Below, one piece after another: positions 6,461 to 8,001 of a DNA stretch of 8,001 nucleotides. Location: NCBI GenBank assembly GCA_900541285.1, contig UQJA01000094.1:1-8001 (forward strand). The letters run 5' to 3'. Position 1 is the first letter of the stretch. Every line of letters begins with the position of its first letter. This stretch comes from an uncultured Collinsella sp. (lineage in GTDB: Bacteria; Actinomycetota; Coriobacteriia; Coriobacteriales; Coriobacteriaceae). Below the pieces are notes generated by a model. The model worked only from the letters and a program-made list of their open reading frames with translations. It did no database searches and was not told where the DNA came from. The position numbers and the translations under genes were made by a program.

Positions 6461-6488
6461 TTGCTGAAGCGTTTCAAAGAACTATTAT
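6461..6488 (+). promoter_or_regulatory. Candidate sigma70-type promoter of the SDR-kdgT genes
   Basis: TTGCTG (6461-6466) and TATTAT (6483-6488) are separated by 16 bases. The -10 matches the consensus at 5 of 6 positions and the -35 keeps TTG. Transcription would start near 6495, leaving a leader of about 107 bases before the SDR start codon. The promoter is divergent from the marR-ABC operon. Confidence 0.6.
6465..6476. promoter_or_regulatory. Dyad TGAAGCGTTTCA within the promoter spacer, LacI-family-like operator
   Basis: TGAA and TTCA are symmetric around a central CG, with one asymmetric pair. Central-CG dyads are typical of LacI/GalR-family operators, including catabolite-responsive elements, but this is a 12-mer with one mismatch and is shorter than the cre consensus. 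Its position between the -35 and -10 boxes suits repression. No regulator gene of that family is visible in the window. Confidence 0.35.
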
Positions 6489-6555
6489 GCCCGCGGTTAG
6501 GCGAGGGGTTGTCACCACCATGACGACTGGGACTCATTTATCGCCACGTGCGATG

Positions 6556-6599
6556 CTCCAACTTCCCGCAAGGAGACACCTGAATCAAGGGGGTTGGAG
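6556..6599 (+). promoter_or_regulatory. Leader stem that could pair with the SDR ribosome binding site
   Basis: CTCCAAC (6556-6562) is the exact complement of GTTGGAG (6593-6599). The pairing continues through two G-U and two G-C pairs (6563-6566 with 6589-6592), giving an 11-bp stem with a 22-base loop. The 3' arm covers the GGGGG/GGAG region just before the SDR ATG, so the fold would hide the ribosome binding site. A further dyad, ATCGC-CACGT-GCGAT, lies upstream at 6540-6554. I recognise no known riboswitch class. Confidence 0.35.
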
Positions 6600-6601
6600 T
6601 C

Positions 6602-7351
6602 ATGGCATTTGACTTCACGGGCAAAACCGCGATCGTTACCGGTGGCACTCAGGGCATTGGCCTCGAGATTGCCAAGGGCATCGTTGCGGGCGGCGGACAC
6701 GTCGCGCTCATCGCAAGGAACGCTGCTAAGGGCGAGGCCGCGGTGGCCGAGCTTGGCGAGGGCAACAAGTTCTATCAGCTCGATGTCGCCGATGCACCCA
6801 AGGCGCGCGAGACCGTCGAGCAGATTTTTACGGACCTGCCGCAAACCAACATCCTGATCAACTGCGCTGGCGTCATCAGCACCAAGAAGTTCGACGAGAT
6901 CGATGACACCGAGTGGCGTCGCACCATCGACATCAACCTCAACGGTACCTTTACCATGATGAACGCCGTGTACCCGCACTTTAAGGCGGCCCATGCCGGC
7001 ACTATCGTCAACGTGAGCTCTGTTGCCGGCAAGATCGGCGGCGGCCTGCTCGGCACCGCGGCCTACGCGAGCTCCAAGGCCGGCGTCAACGGTCTAACCA
7101 AGGCAGTCGCCAAGGAGGGCGGTAAGTTCGGCGTCCGCTGCAACGCTGTATGCCCGTCGCTCACCCTTACCGATATGACCTCGATTCTCTCTGACGAGAA
7201 CTCTCAGCGCATCATCAACGGTATTCCTCTGGGCCGCGCCGCCCAGGCAAGCGAGCCTGCGCAGATGGTGCTCTTCTTTGCTTCCGACCTCGCTAGCTTC
7301 GTTAACGGCGAGATCGGTGACTGCGACGGTGGCATCGTTCTGGACGGGTAA
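6602..7351 (+). CDS. Short-chain dehydrogenase/reductase (classical SDR), possibly in ketogluconate/hexuronate metabolism
   Basis: This soluble NAD(P)-dependent oxidoreductase has 249 aa, the standard length for classical SDRs such as FabG or KduD. It shows the nucleotide-binding TGGTQGIG (13-20), DV (61-62), NCAG (87-90) and the catalytic set Asn112 (in DINLNG), Ser140 (VNVSS), Tyr155 and Lys159 (YASSK). After the catalytic region CPS (184-186) stands where many relatives have PG. The C-terminus has the family FxNGEIxDxDGG pattern (233-244). The ATG at 6602 follows AAGGGGG at 8 bases and GGAG close by. The permease downstream belongs to the 2-keto-3-deoxygluconate family, so a role like KduD (5-dehydrogenase of ketodeoxygluconate) or gluconate 5-dehydrogenase is plausible. 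The sequence is not obviously close to E. coli KduD, and I leave the substrate open. Confidence 0.9.
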   Translation: MAFDFTGKTAIVTGGTQGIGLEIAKGIVAGGGHVALIARNAAKGEAAVAELGEGNKFYQLDVADAPKARETVEQIFTDLPQTNILINCAGVISTKKFDEIDDTEWRRTIDINLNGTFTMMNAVYPHFKAAHAGTIVNVSSVAGKIGGGLLGTAAYASSKAGVNGLTKAVAKEGGKFGVRCNAVCPSLTLTDMTSILSDENSQRIINGIPLGRAAQASEPAQMVLFFASDLASFVNGEIGDCDGGIVLDG

Positions 7352-7370
7352 TACCCCGCGACGATTATTC

Positions 7371-7410
7371 GGCGACGGCTCCTGCGACTCGGGACCGTCG
7401 CCTTCTTTCT
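7371..7410 (+). terminator. Terminator-like hairpin between the SDR gene and kdgT
   Basis: GGCGACGG (7371-7378) and CCGTCGCC (7395-7402) form a perfect 8-bp stem. Past a single bulged base the loop can add three or four more pairs (7380-7383 with 7391-7394). TTCTTTCT (7403-7410) follows, six T in eight. It begins 19 bases after the SDR stop. It may end most SDR transcripts and let only part continue into kdgT, since no clear promoter is visible in the ~50 bases that remain before the permease. Confidence 0.7.
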
Positions 7411-7459
7411 GGCACAGGAGTGTGTGGCCGCGTGTCGCACGCATCAAAAGGAGATATAA

Positions 7460-8001
7460 ATGAGTGAATCGACTGCGGTGGAGGCGCCGGCGGCAAAGGA
7501 GCCGTTCTTTAAGATGTCCTCCATCCCGGGTGCCAATATTTTGGTGCCGCTTTTGTTGGGCTGCCTGCTCAACACGCTATTCCCCGACCTGTTCAAAACG
7601 CTCGGCAGCTTTACGCTCGGCATGACCCAGCAGGGTGCAAGCCCGCTCGTGGGCGCTTTTTTGCTCATCGTCGGCACGACGATTTCGTTTAAGAGTGCTC
7701 CTGCCGCCGCTGCACGCGGCGCCATCATCATCGCCGTCAAGCAGATCGTGGTCGTTGCCGTGTCGCTGCTCATCCTTTATGTGTTCAACGACAACTTGTT
7801 TGGCATCTCTGCCATGGTGATGTTGGCGGCTTGCACCGGCGCCAACAACGCTATGTACGCTGGTCTGATGGGCACCATGGGCAACGAGGCCGAGCGTGGC
7901 GCCGTCGCCATCACCACGCTGGTTGTCGGCCCTCCGGTCACGATGATTGTCCTTGGCGCTGCCGGCCAGGCTCCGATTGGCTGGTCGCTTGTGGGCGCCA
8001 T
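7460..8001 (+). CDS. kdgT: 2-keto-3-deoxygluconate permease, KdgT family (5' part, runs off the window)
   Basis: The 180 residues present match the KdgT family of proton-coupled 2-keto-3-deoxygluconate importers. After a short hydrophilic N-terminus (1-20), SIPGANILVPLLLGCLLNT (21-39) corresponds to the IPGG-MLVPLFLGAL start of E. coli KdgT, and GSFTLGM (49-55) follows. CTGANNAMYAGLMGTMG (125-141) and the GPPVTMIVLGAAGQA stretch (157-171) match the conserved NGGLYASIM and GPLMTMIILGTAG segments. Hydrophobic segments are at about 25-45, 62-80, 87-108, 114-127 and 146-168. About 55% of the usual ~320 aa is visible; the reading frame is open at the window end. AAGGAG lies 6 bases before the ATG and fixes the start. 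It imports KDG, a pectin and uronate breakdown product, which a KDG kinase and aldolase would consume; those genes may lie downstream, beyond the window. Confidence 0.9.
   Translation, partial: MSESTAVEAPAAKEPFFKMSSIPGANILVPLLLGCLLNTLFPDLFKTLGSFTLGMTQQGASPLVGAFLLIVGTTISFKSAPAAAARGAIIIAVKQIVVVAVSLLILYVFNDNLFGISAMVMLAACTGANNAMYAGLMGTMGNEAERGAVAITTLVVGPPVTMIVLGAAGQAPIGWSLVGA

Noticed and set aside
6512..6994. 160-aa minus-strand frame over the SDR start
   Set aside because: It covers the SDR promoter-proximal leader and its nucleotide-binding motif in antisense and shows no recognisable family.
1..8001. CRISPR array, tRNA or rRNA gene, phage or defence cluster
   Set aside because: I saw no regularly spaced direct repeats, no cloverleaf-like segment, and no defence, integrase or phage structural motif in any reading frame.

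Overview
The window comes from a GC-rich bacterium. Strong GGAGG-type ribosome binding sites, sigma70-like promoters and the gene content fit a gut actinobacterium of the Coriobacteriia, such as a Collinsella relative. That placement is inferred from composition and gene flavour, not from a marker gene.

Left part (1-1683): a complete type I DAHP synthase gene (aroF/G/H family, first step of the shikimate pathway) lies on the minus strand. It has a recognisable promoter, and a perfect 12-bp hairpin overlaps its stop codon. Upstream is about 575 bases without a gene. This stretch holds a 240-bp, AT-rich element bounded by 37-bp inverted repeats (33 of 37 positions match), which looks like a small non-autonomous mobile element or a paired intergenic repeat. 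It also holds the strong intrinsic terminator of the next operon.

Middle part (1684-6352): a tight three-gene minus-strand operon, read as marR-family regulator, then a 788-aa ABC half-transporter, then a 618-aa ABC half-transporter. The genes overlap by 4 bp (GTGA) and 1 bp (TAATG), so they are probably translationally coupled. The two half-transporters form a textbook asymmetric heterodimer. The 788-aa subunit has a degenerate ATP site (Walker B Asp for Glu, H-loop Gln for His). The 618-aa partner has the catalytic Glu and His but an altered LSQGQ signature. The 788-aa subunit also has an extra domain of about 210 residues, outside the membrane, between TM1 and TM2. An imperfect inverted repeat across the marR start codon is a candidate autoregulatory operator or RNA hairpin.

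Right part (6353-8001): a divergent intergenic region leads to a plus-strand pair, a short-chain dehydrogenase/reductase and the 5' part of a 2-keto-3-deoxygluconate permease (KdgT family), which runs off the window. The pairing suggests a hexuronate/KDG catabolic locus, with the dehydrogenase possibly playing a KduD-like role. The upstream region holds a good promoter with a dyad inside its spacer, a leader that could pair with the ribosome binding site, and a 30-codon leader reading frame. A terminator-like hairpin between the two genes could lower permease expression.

No wholly new multi-gene system is evident. The points most worth following are the inverted-repeat element, the marR operator/hairpin, the SDR leader and the large extracytoplasmic insertion of the ABC subunit.
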